DNA of 64,000 nucleotides from Spirosoma sp. SC4-14. GTDB lineage: Bacteria > Bacteroidota > Bacteroidia > Cytophagales > Spirosomataceae. Where the stretch lies: contig NZ_CP147518.1 of assembly GCF_037201965.1 (NCBI RefSeq), positions 1,239,001-1,303,000 on the forward strand. The letters run 5' to 3'. Numbering within the stretch: position 1 is the stretch's first letter; each line of letters opens with the position of its first letter. The translations under genes and the position numbers were made by a program. Positions 35,803-44,205 of this stretch are shown piece after piece. The notes beneath the pieces were generated by a model. The model had not been told where the DNA came from. It did not search any database and saw only the letters and a list, made by a program, of their open reading frames with translations.

Positions 35803-36282
35803 CTACCGCCTAAAACCGCGACGATGATGTTGTTGGTGCTTTTGCTCCCGTTTTTCGCGCTCCTGTTGTGCTAGTTTCTTGACTTCAGTTTCATCGACGG
35901 GTTGCCCTTTTGCGGGTTGAGAACGCTTTATTTCCTGACCTCCACCTACATCTTGCTGATCGCCGGTTTGAGTTGCGTTTTGTTGCTGTCGATACGCTTT
36001 GATCATATCAACTGCTTTGTCCTGACTTTTAGAAATATCAGGTGCTGGCTCTGCCGGTGTTGGCTCTCCTAAATATTCCCGTTGTTCCTGAACAAAACGG
36101 GTTTGTACTTCTTTGACCTTCTTTTCGTGGAGTGTTTTGAGCCGATCTAATTGGCCATCGAAACGGCCTTTATCGTAATGATCGTTTTGCAGTTGCCGGA
36201 TCGTGGCCTGATCGGCGTAATATTCCTGATTGAGCCGTTCAAGCTCCTTATCCTGCTGGGCTAAAAGATCACTATATGACAT
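35803..36282 (-). CDS. Coiled-coil, Gln-rich hypothetical protein
   Basis: About 159 residues from the ATG at 36282 (MSYSDLLAQQDKELERLNQE). Heptad-like helices (LDRLKTLHEKKVKEVQTRF) are followed by a disordered Gln/Pro-rich linker and a basic, His-rich tail (REKREQKHQQHHRRGFRR). It suits a nucleic-acid-binding or mobilisation accessory protein, but I recognise no family. The next gene upstream is the XRE regulator, on the same strand. Confidence 0.6.
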   Translation of the reverse strand: MSYSDLLAQQDKELERLNQEYYADQATIRQLQNDHYDKGRFDGQLDRLKTLHEKKVKEVQTRFVQEQREYLGEPTPAEPAPDISKSQDKAVDMIKAYRQQQNATQTGDQQDVGGGQEIKRSQPAKGQPVDETEVKKLAQQEREKREQKHQQHHRRGFRR

Positions 36283-36311
36283 GGCTTGGATAGGAAAGCA
36301 ATATGACAAAC

Positions 36312-36719
36312 TTATTCTTTTGCATTTAATAGTTTCTGCAACAACTCGTTTTTCTCCCGCTCCATTGCTAACATTCGCTCATATAAGGCTGCCTTTTCTT
36401 CATATAATTCAACGATTTTATCAATGGGATTGAAGGTAGGATAATAATTTACCACAGTGGATTGATCATGGTTGTTTATAGTGTTGGCTACAATATTTAT
36501 TGCGGCTTCGTCTGTAAAGTTTTTAATTGCTTCTTCGGAAACACCAAGCACTTTGGAAACCTTTTCTAAAGTATTTGCGTCCAATCGCTCTTTTCGTTCC
36601 AGTTGGGATACGGCTTGTTGACTAAGCCCCAAAGACGTAGCCAATACGTCTTGTTTGATGCCCAAAATTTCCCGAATGCGTTTGACGTTGCGACCGTGGT
36701 GGATTGTTTGCGTGTCCAT
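36312..36719 (-). CDS. XRE-family transcriptional regulator with coiled-coil tail
   Basis: About 135 residues. A Cro/C1 HTH (GRNVKRIREILGIKQDVLAT followed by SLGLSQQAVSQLERKERLD) is joined to a C-terminal helix (LYEEKAALYERMLAMEREKNEL) that should dimerise. The ATG at 36719 (MDTQTIHHG) is preferred over the in-frame one two codons upstream. It is divergent from the peptide precursor gene at 36848, so it may control that locus; the intervening 128 bp would hold both promoters. Confidence 0.82.
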   Translation of the reverse strand: MDTQTIHHGRNVKRIREILGIKQDVLATSLGLSQQAVSQLERKERLDANTLEKVSKVLGVSEEAIKNFTDEAAINIVANTINNHDQSTVVNYYPTFNPIDKIVELYEEKAALYERMLAMEREKNELLQKLLNAKE

Positions 36720-36847
36720 GCACAAATCTAATCGAAATCAGGCTGGTAAAAAACAAGTCAGTTGCTTGTTCGATACAAGGCCCTCAACCACTAGTAATCC
36801 AATGGCAATAGGTATTTTTAGCCAAACAACGCTAATACCTGTTTGCC

Positions 36848-37099
36848 ATGAATACAATTTCTGCTCAAGACATTCTATTTGATGATTTTGCTCTGTTAGA
36901 GAGGTATATAGGCCATCAGCAACTACTGGCTACATCTGTCAATGCCAATTGCGATTGTGCCAGTTCTCCATCCCTCAACGCCAACTGTGATTGTGTGGGC
37001 TACGTCTCCCCAGTAAGTGATTGCGACTGTATTAGCCATCCTTTGACTTTCCGTTATGACGACTGCAATTCCAATCAAATCACCCCATCTGCTGGTTAG
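36848..37099 (+). CDS. Candidate RiPP precursor peptide with repeated NCDC motifs
   Basis: 83 residues. A leader-like N-terminus (MNTISAQDILFDDFALLERY) without cysteine is followed by a core with seven cysteines in four regularly spaced blocks: VNANCDCA, LNANCDCV, VSDCDCIS and YDDCNSN. The first two blocks are NANCDC at the protein level but use different codons (aattgcgattgt and aactgtgattgt), so the amino-acid repeat is selected. The gene overlaps the radical SAM gene by 44 bp, a strong sign of coupled expression. No signal peptide or transmembrane helix. The modified product is unknown. Confidence 0.7.
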   Translation: MNTISAQDILFDDFALLERYIGHQQLLATSVNANCDCASSPSLNANCDCVGYVSPVSDCDCISHPLTFRYDDCNSNQITPSAG

Positions 37100-38390
37100 G
37101 CCGATTGATGGGGAATATTTTTATGCTGTTAATTGTGCTTACCCGCATTCCTTGCGGATCTTGACCCAAGCGCAGTATAAAATCATTAGTGCGATTGATA
37201 ATCAGACCAGCACAGCAACTATTGCAGACAGGCTTTTTATACCATTTGGCGTTTTAGAGCAATTTTTAGCGCGTCTCTCTCAAACCGAGATGATCCGGTT
37301 TGATGGTGAGTTTAGTCAACCGCAAAAACCAGATAGCCCTCAATCGCTCAATTTCTGGATTCATACCACCAACAGTTGCAATCTCACTTGCGGGTATTGC
37401 TATATATCCACGCTGAACACCACCGGTGGGATGCAGGAGGCAACGAAACAGCAACTGCTACAGAAAATCGTTGAAACCGTAAAGAAGCGAAAACTCACCA
37501 GCATCAAGTTTAGGTTGGCGGGAGGAGAACCGTTAACGCAATTCAAATCGTGGAAAGGGTTTATTACCGAGGCAAAGCAGACTTTGAACGCATTGGGCTG
37601 TGAATTGCACGGCTCGTTTATCACCAACCTAACCATTCTGACGGAGGAGATTATCGAATTTTCGAAAGCGTATAACATTAGCTATGGCGTTTCAATTGAC
37701 GGGCTAGAATCTCATCATAATGCAACGCGTACCTTCCGGTCGGGAACAGGGAGCTTTAAAACGGTGGATGCTAACCTTCGTCAACTTATAGACCATAACA
37801 TTCCGGTATCGACCAGCACAGTGGTCAGCAATCATAATTTGGAAGGCTTGCCTGATCTGACCCGTTATCTGATTGATCTTGATATTCCCTTTCGATACTC
37901 TATTGTAAAGGGTGAGGGGATTAATGGCGAACGTTTAGACCATTACTTATCTGCATCATACAGATTGATGAGTGAAGCCATCCAAACTGGATGGAGTTTT
38001 TCAAACCGACATCAATTTTGCGATCTGAAACCGAATGAATTAGGCTTTCAGACCTGTGCATCAGGATTTTCGGGTGGAGCTATCTATGTAGATGGTACGG
38101 TTAATTACTGCCATGTTCATTTTGGCGATGCCACCAAACAAGCGCATTCCCTTTTTGATGATGAGATAGATTTGGTCGATATGGTCGAACAAACTAGCCA
38201 CTACGAAGGTATGAAGTCGCAGGATTGCCAATCCTGCCGGTATGAATCAGTTTGCACCAGTGGCTGTCCAGTCTACCGAATAGAAGGCAAAGATCCTCAA
38301 TGCAGCCTATATCACAAGTTTATTCCCTTGATTTACGAGCTTCAGGCAAAAGAACGATTGAAATTGTTGCGGGATTATCAGATGATATAA
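37056..38390 (+). CDS. Radical SAM/SPASM peptide maturase
   Basis: 444 residues. The radical SAM cluster motif CNLTCGYCY gives Cys108, Cys112 and Cys115; the SAM-binding segment FRLAGGEPLTQF follows. The SPASM region has cysteines in FQTCASGFSGG, VNYCHVHFGD and DCQSCRYESVCTSGCPVYR, then QCSLYHK, enough for one or two extra iron-sulfur clusters. The N-terminal about 90 residues (LRILTQAQYKIISAIDNQTS) resemble a small winged-helix or PqqD-like peptide-recognition domain; this is inference. Such enzymes install thioether or carbon-carbon crosslinks in peptides. The only candidate substrate nearby is the overlapping NCDC peptide. Confidence 0.85.
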   Translation: MTTAIPIKSPHLLVRPIDGEYFYAVNCAYPHSLRILTQAQYKIISAIDNQTSTATIADRLFIPFGVLEQFLARLSQTEMIRFDGEFSQPQKPDSPQSLNFWIHTTNSCNLTCGYCYISTLNTTGGMQEATKQQLLQKIVETVKKRKLTSIKFRLAGGEPLTQFKSWKGFITEAKQTLNALGCELHGSFITNLTILTEEIIEFSKAYNISYGVSIDGLESHHNATRTFRSGTGSFKTVDANLRQLIDHNIPVSTSTVVSNHNLEGLPDLTRYLIDLDIPFRYSIVKGEGINGERLDHYLSASYRLMSEAIQTGWSFSNRHQFCDLKPNELGFQTCASGFSGGAIYVDGTVNYCHVHFGDATKQAHSLFDDEIDLVDMVEQTSHYEGMKSQDCQSCRYESVCTSGCPVYRIEGKDPQCSLYHKFIPLIYELQAKERLKLLRDYQMI

Positions 38391-38423
38391 GCTCCTTTCT
38401 ATTTCTGTGATGGGTGGTTTATC

Positions 38424-38918
38424 GTGTCGGTTGCGATTTCAATTATTATCTCAATTTTGGCGATGTTGATTACGCTGGGCCAGTGGCATCTGCAACGTGT
38501 TCATAACATAAAGTCAGTGAAGCCGATGGGCCAGATTTATTTCTGGGATCGCGATAAGACGATTGCGGTTCGTATCCTCAACAATGGCTTGGGGCCGTTG
38601 ATTATTGACCAGATCATGTTCTGCAAGAGTGATAATATATATTCCAGCATTGTGGATTGTGTCGATTTGCCAGCCAGATCATTTATGCACGACTCAAGCG
38701 ACGATCCTGTAGAAAGAGTTATTTTGCCTAATTCGTATTTGACGGTTTTTGAAACCAAGTTTGACGATTATGAAGGCGAGACCGAGCTAAACCATACGCG
38801 CAATCAACTAAGACCGATTACGTTGAAAGTGGAAGGGCGGGATATTTACGACAATAAGATTATGCTTGAACGTGATTTCAAATGGTTTGCTCGATATATG
38901 CCTGACAATAACCTTTGA
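38424..38918 (+). CDS. Membrane-anchored protein, copy 1 of a three-member family
   Basis: 164 residues. One N-terminal helix (AISIIISILAMLITLGQWHL) anchors a soluble beta-rich domain: MGQIYFWDRDKTIAVRILNN, GLGPLIIDQIMF, VERVILPNSYLTVFE, RPITLKVEGRDIYDNK and ERDFKWFARYM. A close paralogue lies at 47438-47935 and a broken one at 44153-45555. It is convergent with the AbiE pair at 38944-40333. Function unknown; association with a toxin-antitoxin pair is discussed in the findings. Confidence 0.8.
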   Translation: MSVAISIIISILAMLITLGQWHLQRVHNIKSVKPMGQIYFWDRDKTIAVRILNNGLGPLIIDQIMFCKSDNIYSSIVDCVDLPARSFMHDSSDDPVERVILPNSYLTVFETKFDDYEGETELNHTRNQLRPITLKVEGRDIYDNKIMLERDFKWFARYMPDNNL

Positions 38919-38943
38919 TATGATAGGAATAACGAGAGCATTG

Positions 38944-39723
38944 CTATAATTCCGACTGCTTGATAATAGCAGTAAACAGCGTAACACGACGCACATCAGC
39001 CGGATTAAACAAGAACTTTGCCACATCTCGGCCTTGTTCATTCATATCCAGTTTTTCGCAATGGGCTAACAATCGTTCTTTGAGTTCAGTGGGTGTTTTG
39101 ATGCCAACTTTCTGTTCCAGGTAAGCGTAGTTCGGTTTAATGTTGCGACCCAGCAAAAACACGATGTCGTAAAAATCGCGGCCTTTGTTGCGGGGCCGGT
39201 TTAGAACGGCATAACATTTTTGGGCTAGGATCAGATCAAGCGGGGTTACCTGCAACTGCGTAAATACGCCGAACCGGTTGAGAATATAACTATCAGGGGT
39301 GAAATCGAAGCGTTGTGCTTCGGTGTCGAGTTGAATCAATATCTTTTCCTCCTTCAGGTTCGACAATCCCTGTTTGTAGAGCATTTCAGGAAATCTAATG
39401 TTACAGCGATAGGCCCCTTTACCAGCGACCTGAATTTCAACCTGGTAGCCTTGCCCTGTCAGTTCTTTTTCCATCAGTTCAGCTACATCATCAAACTGAC
39501 TGGCTGTAATCGCCAAATTATCGAAGTCTAAATCCTCCGAAAACCGGCTGTTGTCATGCACCAGTCGTAAACAGGTTCCTCCCAGGAATACAAATTTTTG
39601 GCCCAGTGGACTGTCGAAAAGGATTTGCAACATCACGCATTGCAGGTATTCGCGTAAAAGTTCGCGTTCAAACCCGTGCAGATTGGCTGGATAATATTGC
39701 TTGATGTATTGAAGATTAACCAT
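38944..39723 (-). CDS. abiEii: AbiEii-type nucleotidyltransferase toxin (pair 1)
   Basis: About 259 residues from the ATG at 39723. Nucleotidyltransferase motifs of the AbiEii/AbiGii (DUF1814) family: KFVFLGGTCLRL, RFSEDLDFDNL (catalytic Asp pair) and RDFYDIVFLL near the C-terminus. It is the toxin of a type IV toxin-antitoxin system that stops growth on phage attack. The start overlaps the end of the antitoxin gene by 8 bp, typical of this pair. An open frame to 39789 exists, but the 22 extra residues overlap the antitoxin and lack family features. Confidence 0.88.
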   Translation of the reverse strand: MVNLQYIKQYYPANLHGFERELLREYLQCVMLQILFDSPLGQKFVFLGGTCLRLVHDNSRFSEDLDFDNLAITASQFDDVAELMEKELTGQGYQVEIQVAGKGAYRCNIRFPEMLYKQGLSNLKEEKILIQLDTEAQRFDFTPDSYILNRFGVFTQLQVTPLDLILAQKCYAVLNRPRNKGRDFYDIVFLLGRNIKPNYAYLEQKVGIKTPTELKERLLAHCEKLDMNEQGRDVAKFLFNPADVRRVTLFTAIIKQSEL

Positions 39724-40333
39724 TGGCCAGATGCTGGATGATGAGAGAGGTAAGTTTTTCGACACGTTTGTTCTGATAGGCTTGCGCATACAAGGTCAAT
39801 GTATCAGGGGTACAGGCTTCAGCAATAATGTCCATGTTCAGCCGCAATCCGTCAATATCTAAGCTGTCACGTAGGGCAGGATTGAGATAGAGCGTATCGA
39901 GCAGCGCTTTTTCGGGTTCAGCCAGCAGGAATTCGCGTTGGCTTGTCCCAATGGGACGATAGCCGAAAAACAAATCCGGTTTGACATGCTGATAATGGAA
40001 ATAGCCTAATGGCGTGTCAAAGTTATGGGTCTGCTTGGTCGTTACCGAAAAGACCTGATAGACGCCTTCGGGAATAAATCCATACCAGCGCAGGGCCGAC
40101 CAAAGCGATATATAGGAGTTATGGCAGAGCCGATTGGCCGTAAAGAACAATCGATCTTCCGATATGGGGCGATTAGTCCAGCTATAAAATTTATTAATGA
40201 TTTTTTGCAAATAGCCTTTCTCCTGCCATTCGACCAATCGGCGTGTATCAAAGTCAGGAAATCGCTTGAGAATGTCATTGACTGGAATAACATCCCGTTC
40301 CTGAAAGGCATCCTGAAAAGCGATGAAGTTCAT
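39716..40333 (-). CDS. abiEi: AbiEi-type antitoxin/regulator (pair 1)
   Basis: 205 residues. N-terminal winged helix (NDILKRFPDFDTRRLVEWQE then KGYLQKIINKFYSW) followed by the AbiEi middle domain (CHNSYISLWSALRWYGFIPE, VFSVTTKQTHNF) and LLAEPEKALLDTLYLNP, the family hallmark. It represses its own promoter and counteracts the toxin. It starts 90-110 bp from the att repeat, with a small AAAATAGAATATAAAA-type palindromic region upstream that may be its operator. Confidence 0.87.
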   Translation of the reverse strand: MNFIAFQDAFQERDVIPVNDILKRFPDFDTRRLVEWQEKGYLQKIINKFYSWTNRPISEDRLFFTANRLCHNSYISLWSALRWYGFIPEGVYQVFSVTTKQTHNFDTPLGYFHYQHVKPDLFFGYRPIGTSQREFLLAEPEKALLDTLYLNPALRDSLDIDGLRLNMDIIAEACTPDTLTLYAQAYQNKRVEKLTSLIIQHLANG

Positions 40334-40444
40334 TTATATTCTATTTTTGTTATTTTCCACAAAAATAGAATATAAAATACAAAGAGCTTTGTCAATGCTT
40401 TTTATTAGTCGATCTGTTAACGCAGTGTTTGATTCCGGACTATA

Positions 40445-40788
40445 GAATGTAACCCCCATGTAACCCCACGGTGTATCTTGTAATCACAAGATCATAATTA
40501 AGTAATTGATTTAAATGGTGAGCCCGGCCAGACTTGAACTGGCGACCAGACCGTTATGAGCGAGGAGCTTTGAGATATATATAGCGATGGCTGATTTCTA
40601 TCCATCGGCCTACATGCTTGATACCTCTCTTCCCCAATTTTCGTTGCCTAAAGAATACCCAGATGATACCATAGGTTATATGGACATTCATTGTAACTGG
40701 GGGCATAGTTGGGGGCAGCCAGCAGAATGATCCGTTTTAATACCAATCAATTCAAGCACTTGGAAAGAAAATGGCAATGCGGCTACGG
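40445..40788. repeat. att-type direct repeat, copy 1
   Basis: 344 bp that match 48764-49112 in the same orientation, about 88% by eye, from GAATGTAACCCC to GCAATGCGGCTACGG. It contains a tRNA-Met 3' half, and two ACTGGGGGCAT-type motifs near 40696-40716. Marks one end of an 8.3-kb island unit. Confidence 0.85.
40516..40565 (-). tRNA. tRNA-Met-like (CAT) 3' half, integration scar 1
   Basis: Leftward: anticodon loop CTCATAA, T-arm GCCAG-TTCAAGT-CTGGC, acceptor strand CGGGCTC, then ACCA. The 5' half is absent. Same fragment recurs at 48835. Confidence 0.8.
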
Positions 40789-40823
40789 ATAAACCTCAAT
40801 TCCTGAGTATTTCGGAGTAAACT

Positions 40824-42355
40824 GGCTCATCGTCAGTTTTGGTGAATAAGTAACTTTGTTGGGTGTTTACTAACTTTACTCCACCAATTTGCTCCCTGAT
40901 TTGTCAAGAGATTGACCAGCAACCTAACCGCATTATTGCTCATTTGACCAGCACGTCAGTCTCAGCTTGTTGCCCACGGTGTGGCCAAATAAGTGACCGC
41001 ATGCATTCCCGCTACTACCGTCGGTTGACAGACCTGCCTGTTGTTGGTAAATCATTTGTTTGGCAGCTAAAGGTGCATAAGTTCTTTTGTGACAACGATG
41101 CTTGTGACCAGCGCATCTTCACCGAGCGGTTCTCCCAACACATTCAGCCCTACGCCCGTTGGCTAACTAACTGTCAGGGACAACTCAAGCAGCTAGGCCT
41201 ACTCGCTGGTGGGCAATATGGCAGTCAGATAGGCCGTTTATTCGGACTATTCGTCAGTGGGTCAACGCTGTTGCGCCGGGCGCGTGCCTGTCCCTTCCCT
41301 ATAGCAACCACACCACGAGTGCTGGGCGTGGACGACTGGGCCTTCAAGAAACGTGAGCGATACGGTACGATCTTGGTTGACTTAGAAAAACGGCAGGTTA
41401 TTGACCTGTTACCAGATCGGGAAACGGACACGCTCAAGTCATGGCTCAACGAACATCCTGGTGTCGAAATTATCAGTCGCGACAGGGCCAGCACCTATGC
41501 TTTGGCGGCAGCCCAAGCCGCTCCGCAGGCAGTGCAGGTAGCCGATCGATGGCATTTGCTCAAAAACTTAGGCGATGCGATCCAGAGAGTACTGGAAACG
41601 AATCGTCCAGCCATGAAACAGGCGGCTGGCCAGTCCATCCGCTGGGTGGCAGGCCAGTTGGGTTTATCTAGGAATACAGTTCGTAAATATTGGCGATGGA
41701 CCACTTACCAACCCAAGACAATTCGGCGTTGGTCGCCTGTATTGCGTTACGAAGAATACCTGCGCCGACGATGGGCAGAAGGCCAGCGACATGTTAAAAG
41801 CTTGCACCAAGAGTTAGTGGCCCAAGGCTACAAGGGTAGTTTTCGGACGTTATACCGGGTAGTCAGTCGTTTTTTGCGCGACCCGGAACCAGCTCAACCA
41901 ACAGTACGTCGTATCGACTACTCACCCCGCCAAGTTAGTATCTGGCTATCGCGACCCACTGAGGAATTACCAAGCCAACCGGTTAAAGATTACATCGCTA
42001 CACTGCTCAATGTCTGCCCATCCTTGCGGTTAGTTCGTGATTTGAGTTTATCCTTCAAGCAATTAATGGCCTCTAAGCAAGCAGAAAAACTTGATGAGTG
42101 GCTAGCTCGTTGTGAGTCAACAGGCCTTGATGCCCTACGTCAATTTGTGCGAGGTCTACGTCAGGACTATGCCGCCGTTAGAGAGGCATTTAGCTCAGGG
42201 TGGAGCAATGGCCAGGTGGAGGGGCAGGTAAATCGCCTAAAGACGATCAAACGAGCCATGTATGGTCGAGCGGGCTTTGAATTGCTACGGATACGAGTGG
42301 TAATGACTTCCGGTTAATATGAAAAATTATTCATCACCAAAACTGACGATGAGCC
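40824..42355 (+). mobile_element. ISL3-family insertion sequence, apparently intact
   Basis: 1.53 kb bounded by a 22-bp perfect inverted repeat (GGCTCATCGTCAGTTTTGGT... at 40824, complement ending 42355). It contains one full transposase gene. No 16-bp insert is found in it. A target duplication is not obvious. Confidence 0.85.
40863..42317 (+). CDS. ISL3-family transposase
   Basis: 484 residues, GTG start at 40863. N-terminal zinc ribbon (CCPRCGQISDRMHSRYYRRL and FFCDNDACDQRIFTERF), then the DDE domain TPRVLGVDDWAFKKRERYGT, EIISRDRASTYALAAAQAAP and the C-terminal SNGQVEGQVNRLKTIKRAMY with the catalytic Glu. All family motifs are intact and uninterrupted, so it may still be active. GC content resembles its surroundings. 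Confidence 0.92.
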   Translation: MFTNFTPPICSLICQEIDQQPNRIIAHLTSTSVSACCPRCGQISDRMHSRYYRRLTDLPVVGKSFVWQLKVHKFFCDNDACDQRIFTERFSQHIQPYARWLTNCQGQLKQLGLLAGGQYGSQIGRLFGLFVSGSTLLRRARACPFPIATTPRVLGVDDWAFKKRERYGTILVDLEKRQVIDLLPDRETDTLKSWLNEHPGVEIISRDRASTYALAAAQAAPQAVQVADRWHLLKNLGDAIQRVLETNRPAMKQAAGQSIRWVAGQLGLSRNTVRKYWRWTTYQPKTIRRWSPVLRYEEYLRRRWAEGQRHVKSLHQELVAQGYKGSFRTLYRVVSRFLRDPEPAQPTVRRIDYSPRQVSIWLSRPTEELPSQPVKDYIATLLNVCPSLRLVRDLSLSFKQLMASKQAEKLDEWLARCESTGLDALRQFVRGLRQDYAAVREAFSSGWSNGQVEGQVNRLKTIKRAMYGRAGFELLRIRVVMTSG

Positions 42356-42436
42356 ACTTTGACCGGAATACACAAAAGATTTTTTTTGTCAAATGATTGA
42401 TTATCAGGCCAATAAAATTACCAAACACGCTCTAGC

Positions 42437-43084
42437 TTAATCTGGCTTACTGAAAAAATAGCTTAAAAGCCAACCTAATAGTGCCGCTATTATTATATAT
42501 ACAACTTGCTTGATAATATCAGAATTAGACTTTTTCTTGTCCTCACTTGTTTTCTTTTCAAAAGCAGGCTTTAGATTTTTAAACTGTAATATAACATCTC
42601 TCAAAAAAATCACATCTGCCCACATTTCATCTAAGGACGCCCGCGGATCTTGTTTGGGTTCGTACAAACTTGCTTTATCCCTATTTTGAGTCAGGTTTGG
42701 CAAGTTTTGTTGTATTAAAAGAATTTCTTTTAGGTAAGTATCGAAGTATTTAGGGAAAACAGTTTTGATTACATCTGTTTCGTACTCCTCTTTATATACA
42801 GAAATTTCAGCCATCAAACTATATTGAAGAATAGAGAAGGACTCATATACTAAACTGTTTAAATATTTTTTTGCTAATACTATATCCTCACCAGGTGTAG
42901 AATCTGCAACATCTGCAACGCGATATAAAGAAAATATTATAGAGCGCGTATTATCATGTATTGTTCGTTGGTATTTTTCTTTTTCTGGACGAGTACTCAT
43001 TAACAAGTCAACTTCTTTCCAATTTTTGAATAAAACTCCAGAGTCTTCTAAATATTCTACAATTGATTCATTTCTTTCTCTCAC
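42437..43084 (-). CDS. Tail-anchored hypothetical protein
   Basis: 215 residues. Mostly helical soluble domain (RTIHDNTRSIIFSLYRVADV, SILQYSLMAEISVYKEEYET) followed by a lysine-rich linker and a single C-terminal helix QVVYIIIAALLGWLLSYFF. No family recognised. Very AT-rich compared with neighbours, which suggests recent transfer. Could be a defence-related membrane effector, but nothing in sequence proves it. Confidence 0.6.
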   Translation of the reverse strand: MRERNESIVEYLEDSGVLFKNWKEVDLLMSTRPEKEKYQRTIHDNTRSIIFSLYRVADVADSTPGEDIVLAKKYLNSLVYESFSILQYSLMAEISVYKEEYETDVIKTVFPKYFDTYLKEILLIQQNLPNLTQNRDKASLYEPKQDPRASLDEMWADVIFLRDVILQFKNLKPAFEKKTSEDKKKSNSDIIKQVVYIIIAALLGWLLSYFFSKPD

Positions 43085-43122
43085 TGTATTGAAGGTTTAG
43101 GATTGGTAGGGTGGGTATATAC

Positions 43123-43161
43123 AAGAAAAGCCTTACTCTCTTAGGAGTAAGGCTTTTTCTT
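43123..43161 (-). terminator. Hairpin terminator of the 43172-43402 gene
   Basis: AAGAAAAGCCTTACTC pairs with GAGTAAGGCTTTTTCTT around a 6-nt loop; A- and T-runs on both sides make it bidirectional. Confidence 0.8.
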
Positions 43162-43171
43162 TAAAAAAATA

Positions 43172-43402
43172 TTATGCGAATCGCAGGCTGGCAGCAGCCA
43201 CCATCATCTCTTGATATATTTTTTCCCCTTCATTGTCTTTAGGGAATTCTACTTGCATCACATTCATGATGTCAAGCTGCTCACGCACATAACTTGCCTT
43301 ATCAGGATATCTCTTCGATATCTCATCACGAGTTTTTTGCAAGCTTTCAAAAGCTTTTGCCGTGAAGCTGTTTGTGGCAGGTGTCATCATCGTTGCTTCC
43401 AT
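43172..43402 (-). CDS. Small hypothetical protein
   Basis: 76 residues, acidic and helical (KAFESLQKTRDEISKRYPDK, then YVREQLDIMNVMQVEFPKDN). No signal or membrane segment. Own terminator. Family not recognised. Confidence 0.55.
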   Translation of the reverse strand: MEATMMTPATNSFTAKAFESLQKTRDEISKRYPDKASYVREQLDIMNVMQVEFPKDNEGEKIYQEMMVAAASLRFA

Positions 43403-43586
43403 GGTGTGGGCGTTAACACGCTATTAATGGATTGGCTTTTGTTAACGCTGTAATAATAGTGTGTATTATATGATAAAACAAAAAAAAACCAACAAAGTTT
43501 TATTAAAAGAGGTAAAATAACTTTTTTTAATGCAAATTTGTAGGATTTTTAACGATTTTCAGCAATTTTCAGCAATTCCTTAAACA

Positions 43587-43835
43587 ATGTCAACACTTAG
43601 AAATATTCTCGATAAAGAGGGAATCACACCAACTGAGCTTAGTAAGTCATCTGGAGTTAATATTTCAACCGTACATATTTTGTGCCGAGATACACTTGAG
43701 CTGTTTGCAAAAGGAAAGACACCTGTTAACTCAAAACCTGCCACTAAAGCAAAAATAGTACACAGTATTAATAAGGTTGTTGGTTATGACAAATACTCTG
43801 TAGATACTGTGTTTCCTGTTAATGGCAAAAAGTAA
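43587..43835 (+). CDS. Small HTH protein
   Basis: 82 residues. LRNILDKEGITPTELSKSSG followed by VNISTVHILCRDTLELFAKG, and KAKIVHSINKVVGYDKYSVD, gives a Cro/C1-like HTH with an unusual spacer between recognition helix and last helices. It is divergent from the 43172-43402 gene and may regulate it. A hairpin terminator follows at 43884. Confidence 0.65.
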   Translation: MSTLRNILDKEGITPTELSKSSGVNISTVHILCRDTLELFAKGKTPVNSKPATKAKIVHSINKVVGYDKYSVDTVFPVNGKK

Positions 43836-44178
43836 CATAATAAATGTAGAGTAAATGTACTATTATACTTTGGTTAGAACCTAGAAGCCCCTTAGAAATT
43901 TATCTACAGGGGCTTCATCTTTCTAGCATTGTTCTGATACGTCATTTATGTAGTGAACGAAAGGGCTGGATTTGGCCTAAGGTGGAAACATTAGTTCTAT
44001 CTAAAACAAGATTTGTAAGATATTTAGTGGGACTATCGACAATTAATAGTCTTATATCTGGATTAGTTCGCAAGATATTCATTAGGAACAGCCAACATTT
44101 ACAGAGTTTATCTGGCGTTAATCGGTAACCCATTTGTGTTGGATTCAATTTACTAAGCCCGATTACCTTGAAGTGGAG
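43836..44178. other. Non-coding remnant region
   Basis: 343 bp with a terminator hairpin and, at its right end, the first piece of a broken membrane-protein gene. No intact gene seen. Confidence 0.6.
43884..43916 (+). terminator. Hairpin terminator of the small HTH gene
   Basis: GAAGCCCCT pairs with AGGGGCTTC, 15-nt loop, followed by ATCTTTCT. Confidence 0.7.
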
Positions 44179-44205
44179 TGGGGTGGTTCGATTTAGCGGG
44201 ACAGT

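Larger units (their letters stand above)
40334..40823. other. Non-coding region: AbiE promoter and first att repeat
   Basis: No gene. Contains the inverted repeat ATTCTATTTTTGT / ACAAAAATAGAAT at 40337-40370 (likely AbiEi operator) and the att-type repeat at 40445-40788 listed below. Confidence 0.7.
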
